Source: Mesomycoplasma ovipneumoniae (GTDB taxonomy: Bacteria > Bacillota_I > Bacilli_A > Mycoplasmatales > Metamycoplasmataceae). Taken from it: a stretch of 64,000 nucleotides of DNA. The notes beneath the pieces are model-generated. The model saw only the letters and a program-made list of their open reading frames with translations, did no database searches and was not told the DNA's origin. Shown here piece after piece: positions 43,079-53,529 of the stretch. Positions within the stretch are counted from its first letter, which is position 1; the number at the start of each line of letters is the position of its first letter. A program made the position numbers and the translations under genes. The stretch is taken from assembly GCF_038095975.1 (NCBI RefSeq), contig NZ_CP146003.1:186001-250000 (forward strand), read 5' to 3'.

Positions 43079-44269
43079 TTAGTTTTTGTCAGATTCGCTT
43101 AATTCAAGATCAAAATAAACCATTGTATGGTCTGAAATCGCCCTAATTCTATTTATATCTTTTGGATCTCCGACTTTATACTTTGTTGATCTATTATCTT
43201 GTTTTCGCATTTTGTCATATTTTTCTAAATCGACTATTTTTTTCTCAAAAATTGAATACAGGTCGTATTTTTGTGCGTTTTTTGTCTTTAAATCACCTTT
43301 ATAAAAAATTTTGTCATAAGAATTTGCATATTCACCAAAATCTTTAGAAGATAAACTTGTTTTTTCATCTTTATTAAGGAGCGATTGGTATGACTCTAAT
43401 GTTGACTTAAATAATTTTTCCGTGTTTTCACCACGAATATTTGTATCACCCATGAAGATTATTTCATTATTTGGGCCATCTTTTTTATCAATTTCAGTTA
43501 AAACATTAACTAAATCACGAGCTTCATTTGCTTCTTGTTCACCCTGATCACGAGCTTCAGAATCAGCTTTTTCATTACGACTTTTACTTTTATTACCCGG
43601 CGCATCAAAATGGCCAATTGCTAAAGTAAAATCATTTTTAATATTAGTTTTAGTTTTAAATTTAACAGCCGCGACCGGTCGAGCTCATGTCAAATTTGTA
43701 CCGTTTTGAATTAAGTATGGATTAGAATTTCCTTCAAAATTTATTGTTTCAAGAAGCGAAGACTTATATAAAAAAGTGTATTTTTCTTGTTGGTTTGTTT
43801 TCCCATATTTGTCAGTAGTTATTTGTTTTCAACCAGCGGAAGGGTTTAATTTTTCAAGATCTTTTACAATATCAGTCCCATCACCAGTTGTAGTAATTTC
43901 GGCAAGACCAACAACATCACTTCCAGAAGAATTTATAACATTAGCAAGAGCATAAGTTTTTGCACTATTTGGATTTTTTGATTTATTTGTGTAATTTAAA
44001 ACGTTTCAAAAACCAACGCGAATTGATTGGATATTACCGTCTTGCGGATTTTTTTCAGGTTCTGGAGTTTTTTGTTCATTTTGATCTTGTTTTTGAGTCT
44101 CATCAACCGAAGCGGATAAGTTTTTCCTAGGCGATGTTTGACTTTTATTTATAATAACTCCCTTTCCAGTTTGTTCTCCGGTAGATGAATTATAAATAAA
44201 ATATGCACCAGCGCCAATAGCTGCTGCCGATCCCGCAAAAATAAGCGGGAATAAAATAGCTTTTTTCAT
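43079..44269 (-). CDS. MnuA-like membrane nuclease (copy 2)
   Basis: 396 residues, paralog of the nuclease at 40503-42308 with near-identical signal anchor (KAILFPLIFAGSAAAIGAGA) and EEP nuclease domain (DVVGLAEI, AIGHFDAPG, IIFMGDTNI, AISDHTMVYFDLEL). It has only one 28-residue stalk unit where copy 1 has eight. The catalytic residues are retained in both. It lies 16 bp downstream of the intact exonuclease and probably shares its transcript. The two copies arose from the tandem duplication that also created the adjacent pseudogenes. Confidence 0.85.
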
Positions 44270-44285
44270 TTTAGATTAAATTTTG

Positions 44286-45176
44286 TTAATCAATTTTCCT
44301 TTTAGATAATTCAATTAGAGCATCACTAACTTTTTTTAACTCAAGTTCGTTTAAAATTTCTAGTAAATCAGGACAAATTTTGATATTTAAACTCTCAAAA
44401 ATATCAAAATTAAATTTAGCACCATAATTTAATCTAATAAAATCTTTAAAAAACACTATTTTGTCCCTTTTTTCCTCGATCTGTTTTGACAATTTTGCAC
44501 TAATTTTATCAAGATTTTCTAAAATGTTATCTACATTTTTATGTTTTTCAAGTAATTTTATTGCGCCTTTTGCTCCTAGACCATCAATTATCTTAATATT
44601 ATCAGAACTATCACCTGCTAAAACTTTAAAATCAACAATTTGGTCAGGATTAATCCCAAAATTCTGGTGAAAATTTTCCAAATTAACTGCATTAATAGAA
44701 TCATTTTTAATTTTATTAATAATAGTTGTTTTTTTATCTACTAATTGTAGTAAGTCTTGATCTGAACTAAAAATGAAAATTTCTGTTTCAGGATCGGTAT
44801 TTCTTATTATTTTTTGCATAGATGCAATTAAATCGTCAGCCTCAAATTCGCTGTCTTGAGATCAAAAAAATCCTGATAAACTAAGGATTTTTTTGATTAT
44901 ATTTATTTGAAGAAATAAAGAATCAGGTGGTTTTTGTCTACCTTTTTTGTAGTCAGGATAGCTTTGGTGACGACTGGTTGTTGAGCCAAAATCGAATGCA
45001 AAATAAATATTGTTTGGCTCAACAAGTTTAATTAATTTAAAAACAGTATTAAAGAAAATATGAATTGCAAAAGTCATATCACCTTTAGAATTAACTAGCT
45101 GATTTCCGTAGTATCCAGCAAAAAATGACTTAAAAGCAAGTCAATTTCCATCAATTAGTAAAATTTTTTTATCCAT
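44286..45176 (-). CDS. 5'-3' exonuclease (PolA N-terminal domain type)
   Basis: 296 residues. Stand-alone 5' nuclease/flap endonuclease, which removes RNA primers and flaps during lagging-strand maturation; many mollicutes have this domain without the PolI polymerase. Metal-binding motifs: KILLIDGNWLAFKSFFAG at the N-terminus, YFAFDFGSTTSRHQSYPDYK, the SEFEADDLIAS acidic cluster, FIFSSDQDLLQLV and the helix-hairpin-helix GDSSDNIKIIDGLGAKGAIKLL. It lies 22 bp downstream of dnaE, a fitting pairing with a replicative polymerase. Confidence 0.92.
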
Positions 45177-45198
45177 AGTTGTCAACTTTATTCTGTAA

Positions 45199-48129
45199 TT
45201 ATTTTTTTATTGAATATTTTCCATCATTTCTTAGAAGTAATTTAAATTTATAAGTTTTTCCTAATTCAAGGGAATAATAATACGAATTTTTTGAATAGAC
45301 ACCGATTTTCATTTCTCCATCTGTTAGAGTTAGATAATAAAGTATATAGCCATTATTTACATCGCGTTTTTCTACATTTTTTAACTCAAGATATAATAAA
45401 TATTCATTATTAGGTCTTAAATCTTTAAGTGGAGTTTGATTTGTAACCGATGTCTGTTTTTTTTCAATAAAAGACATTCCGAGATATTTTATTTCATTAT
45501 TGTAGTTTTCATCTTCATTATAAGGTAGTTTTTCAAGCAAATTTGATTCAGTTTCGCTATTATTTTCAAGGGCAACCAAATTTCCGTCTTTGTCAGTTAA
45601 GACTAAAGTTGCATGATTTCAAAGTAAATCTAAATTATGAGCTAATGTTTCTTGATTTGCAAATTCTTTTAGTGAATTTGCATAAATTAATTTTTCAATT
45701 GCAACTTTTGAAAAATTAATTATTTTCATTCGCCTTATAAAATCAAGGAAAGACTTGTATTTTCCATTTTTTTGGCGCTCGTCAATAATTGATTTAATTG
45801 CGATTGCTCCAAGACCTTTTATCATTAAAAGTGGAAGATAAATCCTGTTATTTTGTTCAAAATAAGTCGCTTTGTGGGAAGAAAAGTTAATATTTGGCTG
45901 TAAAATCTGAATTCCAAAATTTTTTGCTTCTGCAACATATTTTTTAATATTTGCCTGAGCTCCGTTTTCATTTGAAATAAGTTCAGCAAAAAAATAAAGG
46001 GGAAATTTAGCTTTTAAATAAGCCATTTTATAGGCTAAATTTGCATAGGCAACCGCGTGGGCTTTATTAAAACCATAGTCAGCAAATTCATAAATTTTAT
46101 CATAAATTTCAGCCACTAATTTAGGATCACGCCCTAATTTAGCACCTCCTTCAAGGAAATGTTTCTTAATTTGTTCCAGTTTTGATTCATCTTTTTTGGA
46201 AATAGCAACACGAATTATATCTGCCTGAGCCAAATCAAAACCTGCAACAACTTGACAAATTTCCATAATTTGCTCTTGGTAAATAATAACTCCAAAAGTT
46301 GATTCAAGAATTTTGTCATATTCAGGGAAATATTTAGGTCAATTTTTGCTTTCTTTGTTTGTTGCATAGGTCGGAATTTGCTTAATTGGTCCAGGTCGAT
46401 AAAGAGAAATTACCGCAACAACATCATTAATTGAATTTACGCCGATTTTTTTAATACTTGTTGTCATTCCAGGCGACTCAAGTTGGAAAATTCCGCTTGT
46501 TTTTCCTTCAGATAAAAGTTTATTTGCACTTTTATCATAGATAGGAAGCTCATTAAATTGCAAATTGTGACCTTTTTTATTAATTTCGGCAAGAATATTT
46601 GCCACAATAGTTAAATTTTTTAGACCTAAAAGGTCAATTTTCAAAAGTGAAAAATCTTCAATAAATTCAGCAGAATACTGAATCTGATTAAGATTTTCCT
46701 TTGAATAATGAAGGGGAACTAGCTCAGAAATTTGTCTTTTTGAAAGAACAATTCCAGCTGCATGAGTTGATGACTGGCGGGGCATTCCTTCTAAAAAGAC
46801 ACTGATTTCATAGATTTTTTTGTAAATAGCGCTGTTGTCTTGGCCTTGAAAATTGTCGCCTTTTTGGATTAGTTTGTAAAATTCGGACTTAGTATTTTGA
46901 TAAAGTTGAGCTAGTGTCGTATTTGCACTGATTAATTTAGCGTTTTTATTAATTTGAACCTCAGGAATACCAAAGCCTTTTGAAATATCGCGAAAAATAC
47001 TTTTTGCCGCAAGTGTCGAAAAAGTGATAATTGTCGCACAATGTTCCGGGCCGTATTTTTGAAAAAGATAATCAATTACCTCATTTCGGCGTGTATCTTG
47101 AATATCAATGTCAATATCGGGCATTGAAATTCGTTTAGGATTTAAGAACCTTTCAAAAATTAGGTTATATTTTAAAGGATTAACGGCGGTAATATCTAAT
47201 AAATAAGCAACAAGCGATCCAGAAGCCGAACCTCGACCTGGACCAATTAGAATATTATTTTCTCTAGCTCATTTAAGTAAATCTCAAATTATCAAAAAAT
47301 AGTTACTGAATTTTAGTTCACAAATTATTTTATATTCATATTGCAACCTTGGGGTTCAGTTGTAATTTTCAAGTTCTGCCTTTTTTTTGTTAATTCCTTC
47401 TCTTAAAACATTTTTTAAAATAATATCAGGATCGCTTTGGCCAGTCTGGTCTAAATTTGGCAAATTAATCCCAAATTTAGGAAATTCAATTTTAATATTT
47501 TCAACAAGCCCGTTTGTTCTCTTGATAATTTCAGGTTCAATTTCAACTTCTCAGTCATCAAAATCGTACAATTTTTGGCTAGCATCAAAAATTTCGCCTT
47601 TGATTTTGTAAAGCGCTTCTAAATAAATTTTCTCTGATGCATGAAGCACATTTCGTTCTTGGACATAAATTGCATTGCTAATTTTGGGATTATTTTCGAC
47701 AATATAGTAGTTTTTTAAATTATTCTGTCCTAAAAAAGTTGATAATTGCACCTTTTTTTGAAAGTAAAACCCTTTTCTGGGGTGGTCAATAATAATTATG
47801 TCATTTTGATTTTGCAAGTCGCCAAGAAAAATGTCCTCATTTTTTGTTTTTTTGGTCGAGATTGTCGACAAAAAAACATAGCCTTGATAGTTTTTTGCAA
47901 GCAAAATAAAGTGAAATTTTTCAATTTCAATTTCAAGGCCAATTACAGGATTAATCCCGTTTTCCTTACATAATTTGTAGAACTTTGGAACCCCAAACAT
48001 CGTGTTAAAATCAGTTAGAGCCAATGTTTTTAGATTATTTTTTAGCGCAAAATCAATTAGTGAGTCTAATTTGATTGTTGATGATAAAAATGTATATTCG
48101 CTTCTTGTGTGTAAATTTATTAGATTCAT
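45199..48129 (-). CDS. dnaE: DNA polymerase III alpha subunit, DnaE type
   Basis: 976 residues through many TGA-Trp codons. The N-terminal PHP domain (NLHTRSEYTFLSSTIKLDSL, ALTDFNTMFG) is followed by the polymerase core. The catalytic motif is PDIDIDIQDTRRNEVIDYLF, followed by AAGIVLSKRQ in the palm/fingers and SGIFQLESPGM, then VAGFDLAQADIIRVAISKK, GFNKAHAVAYANLAYKMAYL and a helix-hairpin-helix region. It lacks the 3'-5' exonuclease insertion of PolC. The C-terminal part is short and has no clear tau-binding region. It starts a minus-strand unit with the 5'-3' exonuclease. Confidence 0.93.
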
Positions 48130-48158
48130 ATTTAAAGTAATTTTATTTTAAATTTAAA

Positions 48159-48205
48159 AAAATTCATTTATTTTTTGAAAAAATGTCAAAAAATAAATGA
48201 ATTTT
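48159..48205 (-). terminator. Terminator of the rimP-rbfA operon
   Basis: AAAATTCATTTATTTTTTG and CAAAAAATAAATGAATTTT form a perfect 19-bp stem; on the minus strand T-rich sequence follows. Element F now lies between it and rbfA. Confidence 0.8.
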
Positions 48206-48233
48206 CCTTGAAAAACTTTTTAAAATAGTAGTT

Positions 48234-48740
48234 TTGAGTTTGACAGTTTGATGGTAAAAATTCAGTTTTTAGTGGATATAAATACGCAAAAATACCGGTA
48301 AATCCGTCTTTTTTGAGGCTAAAATCTTAATTTTTATAGTTTTGAAATTAACCTTCTGTAAAAAAAAAAAAAAATGCTTGGTCAAAAATAAAGTTATGTT
48401 ATAATTAGCATCACTTAAGAATAATTAATAAATTTGATATTGAATTAAGGAGGAATCAAGGATGTTTTTTGCATAAAAAAATCAGAAAATGCGAATTTTC
48501 CATTATATTTTTAAATATGATGGAATGCCATAAATTTAACCGTTTAAAAATCTATAAATTTATGGCTTTTAATTATGGCTCTTTCAAAACTTCACATATT
48601 TTTTTAGGCTCAATGTAAGTAAAAACGAGTTTTCTATTTGCATTGAGTTTAAATAGTAGTTGTATTTTTTAATGATTTTGCTTTTTAAGTTAAAATTTTA
48701 GCTTTTTTAGTTTACTTTATTTGAAACTGGGAAACTCGGG
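48234..48740 (+). repeat. Repeat element copy F (MITE-like)
   Basis: Left end TTGAGTTTGACAGTTTGATG, right end AAACTGGGAAACTCGGG. Inside are an A15 tract, -35 TTGGTC (48378-48383), 16 bp, TATAAT (48400-48405), AAGGAGG, micro-ORF MFFA-stop (48462-48476) and a perfect stem at 48527-48566. The spacer between SD and ATG (AATCAAGG) differs from the AATTAGTT of copies B-E. It lies between rbfA and its terminator, opposite in direction. Confidence 0.75.
48412..48570 (+). ncRNA. Candidate structured RNA of element F
   Basis: The stem GCCATAAATTTA/TAAATTTATGGC is perfect; A-T at the fourth pair replaces T-A (copies A, E) or C-G (copy B), with both strands changed. T4 follows. Confidence 0.45.
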
Positions 48741-48763
48741 TATTAGATTCGTATTTAAAATAG

Positions 48764-49111
48764 TTAGTTTTTTTCATCATTTTCATCTTGAGATTTGATT
48801 CTAGCAAAAATTTTGTCCATTTCATCGACACGTTTTGCAACCGGATCAAGTTTAAAGTGTAGTTCTGGAACCTTAAATCCTTCAAGAAGGTTACCAAATT
48901 TGAGTCGGATAAATTTTTCAGCTTTAATAATTTCGCCTAGAAACTTATCTTCATCATATTCAAACTCTAAATAGATGAAAAGATGAGAATTATCACCTGA
49001 AAGTCGAACTCAATTTACAGCAATTGGCATTCTTTCAGAAAAATGTGAGTCGATAATTTTTGAAATCAACTGGTGATAATAAGTTTGCCGTTTTTCATGA
49101 CTAACAGACAT
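48764..49111 (-). CDS. rbfA: 30S ribosome-binding factor A
   Basis: 115 residues. RbfA helps process 16S rRNA and mature the small subunit. The short KH-like fold is recognisable: MSVSHEKRQTYYHQLISKII at the start, NSHLFIYLEFEYDEDKFLGE, and KVPELHFKLDPVAKRVDEMDKIFARI at the end. It is the last gene of the rimP-nusA-rnpM-infB-rbfA operon, 11 bp after infB, with GGAG before the ATG. Normal length for the family. Its end abuts element F. Confidence 0.85.
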
Positions 49112-49122
49112 AATTTTCTCCT

Positions 49123-50922
49123 TTAGTTATCAATTTCAACTTCAATAAAAGATCTAAGTTCATCACCGATTTCGATGTCATCAAATTTGTAGATGTGTGT
49201 TCCAAATTCATTTCCAATTGTTACTTCTTTTACAGGATTTTTATCGCGCTGAAGTGATTCGATTTTTCCTGAGTGAATTAATTTGGAATTTCTTCACAAT
49301 TCAATTTTGCAATTTTCAACAAATTTTCCACTAACAACACTACATCCGGCAATTGAACCAACTTTTGAAAATCAAAATTTAGCAATAATTTTGGCAGTTC
49401 CAATATGTTGAAGTTCATATTTGATTTCACGCATACTTCTAACTTGTTTTTTAATTTCATCAACTATTTTATATATAATAGTGTGCTCACGAATTTCGAC
49501 TTGTGCTTGTTTGGCTTGTGCTTTTATTGCTGGTGGAACTTGGAGGTTAAAAGTGTAAATAGTTGAATTTGAAGTTTGGGCTAGCAAAATATCGGCTTTG
49601 TTAATAATCCCAACTCCTGAGTGTAAAATGTGAATATGAACATGTTTTGAAGCAAGTTGTTCAATTGTTGAGTGCAAAGCTTGGGCGATTCCAGTCACGT
49701 CAGCTTTTATTATAATATTTAAGGTTTTTTCTTTTGTTTGTTGTGTAGTTTGGGCTTTTGTTTTTGAAAGCTTTTCTGATTGTCTTCTTTCTAATGCAAG
49801 TTGTTTGGCGAATTTTTCCTCATGGAAACCAAAAAATTTATCACCAGCTTCAGGAACATAATTTAGACCTGTGACAATAACTGGAGTTCCCGGAGGCGCA
49901 AATTTAATTGGCTTACCGTTTGTGTCTTCAAGTGAACGAATTCGACCGTATTGACAACCAGCAACAATGAAATCTCGAACCATCAAAGTTCCATTTTGCA
50001 CCATTAGAGTTGCAATTGTTCCCTTATTATGGTGAAGTTTTGCTTCAATAACGGTTCCAATTGGGTAGCGATTTTTGTTTGCCTTAAGCTCAAGTATTTC
50101 AGCAACTAGCAAAATAGACCGAAAAAGTTCATCAATTCCTTGACCAGTTAGCGCCGAACCGTAGACAAAAATATTGTTTCCTCCTCATTCTTCGGTGACA
50201 ATATTTAATGCTGAAAGTTCATTTTTGATCCGATCGAGGTCTTTATTAGGTTTGTCCATTTTGTTAACAAAAACAATAATAGGCACATTTGCGGCAGTAG
50301 CATGACTGATAGCTTCTTTAGTTTGAGGCATAACCCCATCATCAGCGGCAACAACAAGGACGATAATATCGGTAACTTTTGCCCCGCGAGCACGCATTTG
50401 GGTAAAGGCTTCATGACCTGGAGTGTCAATAAAATTGATAATATGGTCTTCAAAAGTAACTTGATAAGCACCGGTGTGTTGGGTTATTCCGCCACGCTCA
50501 TTTTTTGCAACATTAGTTTTTCTAATAAAATCAAGAAGTGTTGTTTTTCCGTGATCGACATGACCCATAACCGTAATAATTGGTGGGCGGTGGCTGAGAT
50601 GATCAGATTCGTCTTTAATACTTACTTCTTCCATGAAATTTGATGCGTCAATTTGGACTTCTTTTTTAAAATCAAGTCCAAATTCAAGACAAACTTCGGC
50701 AATTTCATCTTCAGACAGACTGTGATTTAAATTATACATTTTTGCCTGTTTGAAAAAATAAGTAATAATTTCATTAACAGAGACATTAATTTTTTCTGAA
50801 AGTTCGCTAATTGTCATTATTCCCGAAAAGAGGAAAACTCCGTTGTGAACTTTAGTTTCAACAGTTTTTAGTTGAGCCTTAATTTCGCCTACATTTGAGA
50901 TTCTTTTTTGCGGTTTTTTCAT
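49123..50922 (-). CDS. infB: Translation initiation factor IF-2
   Basis: 599 residues, the short form typical of mollicutes. It places initiator tRNA on the 30S subunit with GTP. The N-terminal IF2_N domain ([20 protein letters not shown]) is followed by the GTPase: G1 [21 protein letters not shown]3 DTPGHEAF, G4 NKMD. Domains II-IV follow ([44 protein letters not shown]). The start overlaps the rnpM end by 4 bp, indicating translational coupling. Two TGA-Trp codons lie within. Confidence 0.95.
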
Positions 50923-51179
50923 AAGTTTTCTACCTCGATTGCTAAATTTTGGTAAGCAAAAGCGGAAATATTTGTTTTAAAAGCGCGATTAAAAAGTTTT
51001 CTTTTAATCGCATATTGAATTTTTTCATAATCATTGAAAATGTAAGCGCCCCTGCCACCAATTTTTTTATCAAAATGCTTATCAATAATTAATTTCTGAT
51101 TAATATAAGTGAACCTAATTAAATTATTTATAGGATAAACTTTTTGATCAACTATACATTTTCTTGTGTGATTTTTCAT
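50919..51179 (-). CDS. rnpM: YlxR/RnpM family RNA-binding protein
   Basis: 86 residues between nusA and infB, the usual site of ylxR. The GGRGAYIF motif and the C-terminal basic helix ([12 protein letters not shown]) are conserved; the usual N-terminal RxCxxCR is reduced to RKCIVDQK with a single Cys. In Bacillus subtilis RnpM binds and modulates RNase P RNA. It overlaps infB by 4 bp. Confidence 0.88.
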   Translation of the reverse strand: MKNHTRKCIVDQKVYPINNLIRFTYINQKLIIDKHFDKKIGGRGAYIFNDYEKIQYAIKRKLFNRAFKTNISAFAYQNLAIEVENL

Positions 51180-51188
51180 TTTCTTACC

Positions 51189-53009
51189 TTAAAAGTCAAA
51201 ATCGTCAATATCAATATCATCAACACCGGTGTATTTTACAAGATCATCATCTGATTTGAAATTTTTAATCTGTTTTTCATTTTGGATATATGATTCATTG
51301 TCTTCTTCGGTTCGAGGACTGACTTGTACTTTTGGAGTTTTTTGCTCTTGTTTTTTGCCTTCTTCTTCTAAATGTTGTTTGTCGATTAATTCATTTTCGC
51401 TAATTGCTTCATTAAGGGCTGAGTCAAACAAAGAATCGGCATCAAAAAATTTTTTTTGACTTACATTTGAAAAAGAGTATGATTTTTCTTCTGAATCCGA
51501 TTGATAATTTGAGTAATTTGGTTTATTTTCTTGTTTATTGCCGACTTTAGCTGAAGGTCGATTTTTAGTTGCTGGTTGTTTTACAGGACTAGCTGGTTTA
51601 GCAACTTCTGGCTGAGTTTTAGCAGATTTTAGCTTACTTCTAGGGATAAATTCATTCTCAACCCCATAAGGTTTTTCAAGTTCGAGAATATCAGATTCAA
51701 ATTGCTGCAAAATTGAGTCAAAACTATTGCTAGGTCGACTATATGAATTTCACTTATTTTGATTTTGATAAGCGCGATTTTGCTGACGTTGCATATATTC
51801 GTTTTTGAGATCGATTAGCTCTTGATGATCCTTAACATTTCCGTTTCATTCAATTTGGAAATTATTGTCTTTTAGAACTGCAGAATAAGGCAAAATTTGA
51901 AGTTGACTACGAGTTAAATCGGCTGTTAATTTTACATTTGAACCGTTTTTTCCAATAGCAAGGCTATGTTGAAAATCAGGCACAACCACGGTAAAACGCC
52001 GTAATTTATGACTTATTTTGAACTCTTTTACGCAAATAACTTTTGAAGGTGACATTGCATTTACAATAAATTGAATTATATTGTCATCATATTTAATAAC
52101 TTCAATTTTTTCGCCATCAAGTTCTTGACTAATTGCAAAAATTCTTGAACCGGTCTCACCAACAACTGAGCCAATTTCGGAAATATCACTTGCTTCGGCA
52201 TCGTCAGTTTTTCGGATTGCAACTTTACATTTTTCACCAGGAATTCGCGCTATTGAAGCTATTTCAAGATATTTAGATTGTAATTCAGGAATTGCATCAA
52301 TTATTTTTTTCTTAACAAGTTGAACTGATTTTGATGAAACAACCACTTGTGACTGTTTTGTATTTTTAGTTACATTTTCAATAACAACTTCATGACGTGA
52401 ACCAATTTTTAAATTATTTCCAGTTGCATAATGACTTGGCATAAAAGCAGAAACTTTGTCATCATCAATTTCAAAAATATAACCAGCTGAAATTTTGTTT
52501 GTGATTGTCGCAGAAACAACTTGATTTTTTAATAAAGAGTATTTATTAAAAACATTATTACGGACAATTTCAGAAATTTTTTGTTTAAAAGTGTGCATAA
52601 TTGCTGTAAAGAGTCATTGCTCAAAAGCTGTAAGGTCAAGTTCAATTGAAAAAATGTCGTCAACACGGGCATTTTCGTTAACCTTTTTTGCATCAGAAAC
52701 TAAAATAAATGAAATAGATTCATTAATTTTTTCTTCATTTGTCAGCTCATCAAAATAAGTATCTTCAACAACAATTCCGTTTGTATTAAAAACTTTAAAA
52801 TTTGAATCTTCCAGATTAGCTTCAATCAAAATATGCGCATCAGGGTCAATTTTTCGTGATATAACAAATTCAATAGCTTCTTGGAAAATGTCAACAACTC
52901 TATCCAGCGATAGTTCGCTGTTTTTAGCAACCTCCTTAATTGATTGAACAATTAATTTTGCATTGTCTCTTGGGTTAATTTTAGTAACTTTTTCTCTTTT
53001 TCTATTCAT
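51189..53009 (-). CDS. nusA: Transcription termination/antitermination factor NusA, with long C-terminal extension
   Basis: 606 residues through several TGA-Trp codons. The N-terminal RNA-polymerase-binding domain (KLIVQSIKEVAKNSELSLDRV) is followed by an S1 domain (VVSATITNKISAGYIFEIDD) and KH domains (KVAIRKTDDAEASDISEIGS and SLAIGKNGSNVKLTADLTRS). About 230 C-terminal residues are a low-complexity Gln/Lys/Glu/Ser-rich tail ending in acidic VKYTGVDDIDIDDFDF. Related mycoplasmas have such tails; the function is unknown. It overlaps rimP by 8 bp. Confidence 0.92.
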
Positions 53010-53229
53010 CTTGGCAATCCTGTCCTCTTGAAAGCACTTCTAAAATAAAATTATTTTCACTAGATTCAATTTTATCAATAAATTCAGAAATTTTTTTAGA
53101 AATCGCTTCAACTTGATCAAGTGAATTATAATTTGTAACAACTCTTAAATAGTTCAGACCGTCTTCTAAAACAAAATTAATTGACAAAATATCATTAAAT
53201 TCATCTTTTAACCTTTGTATTAAATTCAA
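53002..53229 (-). CDS. rimP: RimP-like protein, N-terminal domain only
   Basis: 75 residues at the usual rimP place before nusA, overlapping it by 8 bp. It matches the alpha/beta N-terminal domain (LEDGLNYLRVVTNYNSLDQVEAISKKISEFID, LEVLSRG) including the late LEVSSPG-like strand. The C-terminal SH3-like half of normal RimP (~150 residues) is missing. Either the protein works as a single domain or the function is degraded. Identification rests on position and the short motif. Confidence 0.7.
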   Translation of the reverse strand: MNLIQRLKDEFNDILSINFVLEDGLNYLRVVTNYNSLDQVEAISKKISEFIDKIESSENNFILEVLSRGQDCQDE

Positions 53230-53529
53230 ATTTTCTCCTTTTTCTTCAATGTTTTCAATAGTTTCTTAGGTTTAAAACAAAAAAGTCGTCACAAGGACAA
53301 CCTTTTATTGAAATGTTAATTTTATAAAGGTTAAAATAATTATACAACTTTTAAAATTTTTTTAAAATAAAAAATTAAAAGTAAATGATTTTTAGCTATT
53401 ATGTTATAATTAAAAAATATGTTTTTTTAGCACATTTATAGAAGTTTTGCTATTTTTTCAACATAAGTATTATAACAACTTCTAGATTTATCGTTTATTT
53501 TAGCACTTTTTTGGGTTTTTATAGTAAAT
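53230..53529 (+). promoter_or_regulatory. Divergent intergenic region with the pullulanase-like gene promoter
   Basis: On the plus strand TATAAT (53405-53410 in TGTTATAATT) is followed by a long leader. TAGAAGTT (53439-53446) and AACTTCTA (53477-53484) form an inverted repeat within it, a possible leader structure. The rimP operon promoter on the other strand is not clear. No gene is seen here. Confidence 0.4.
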
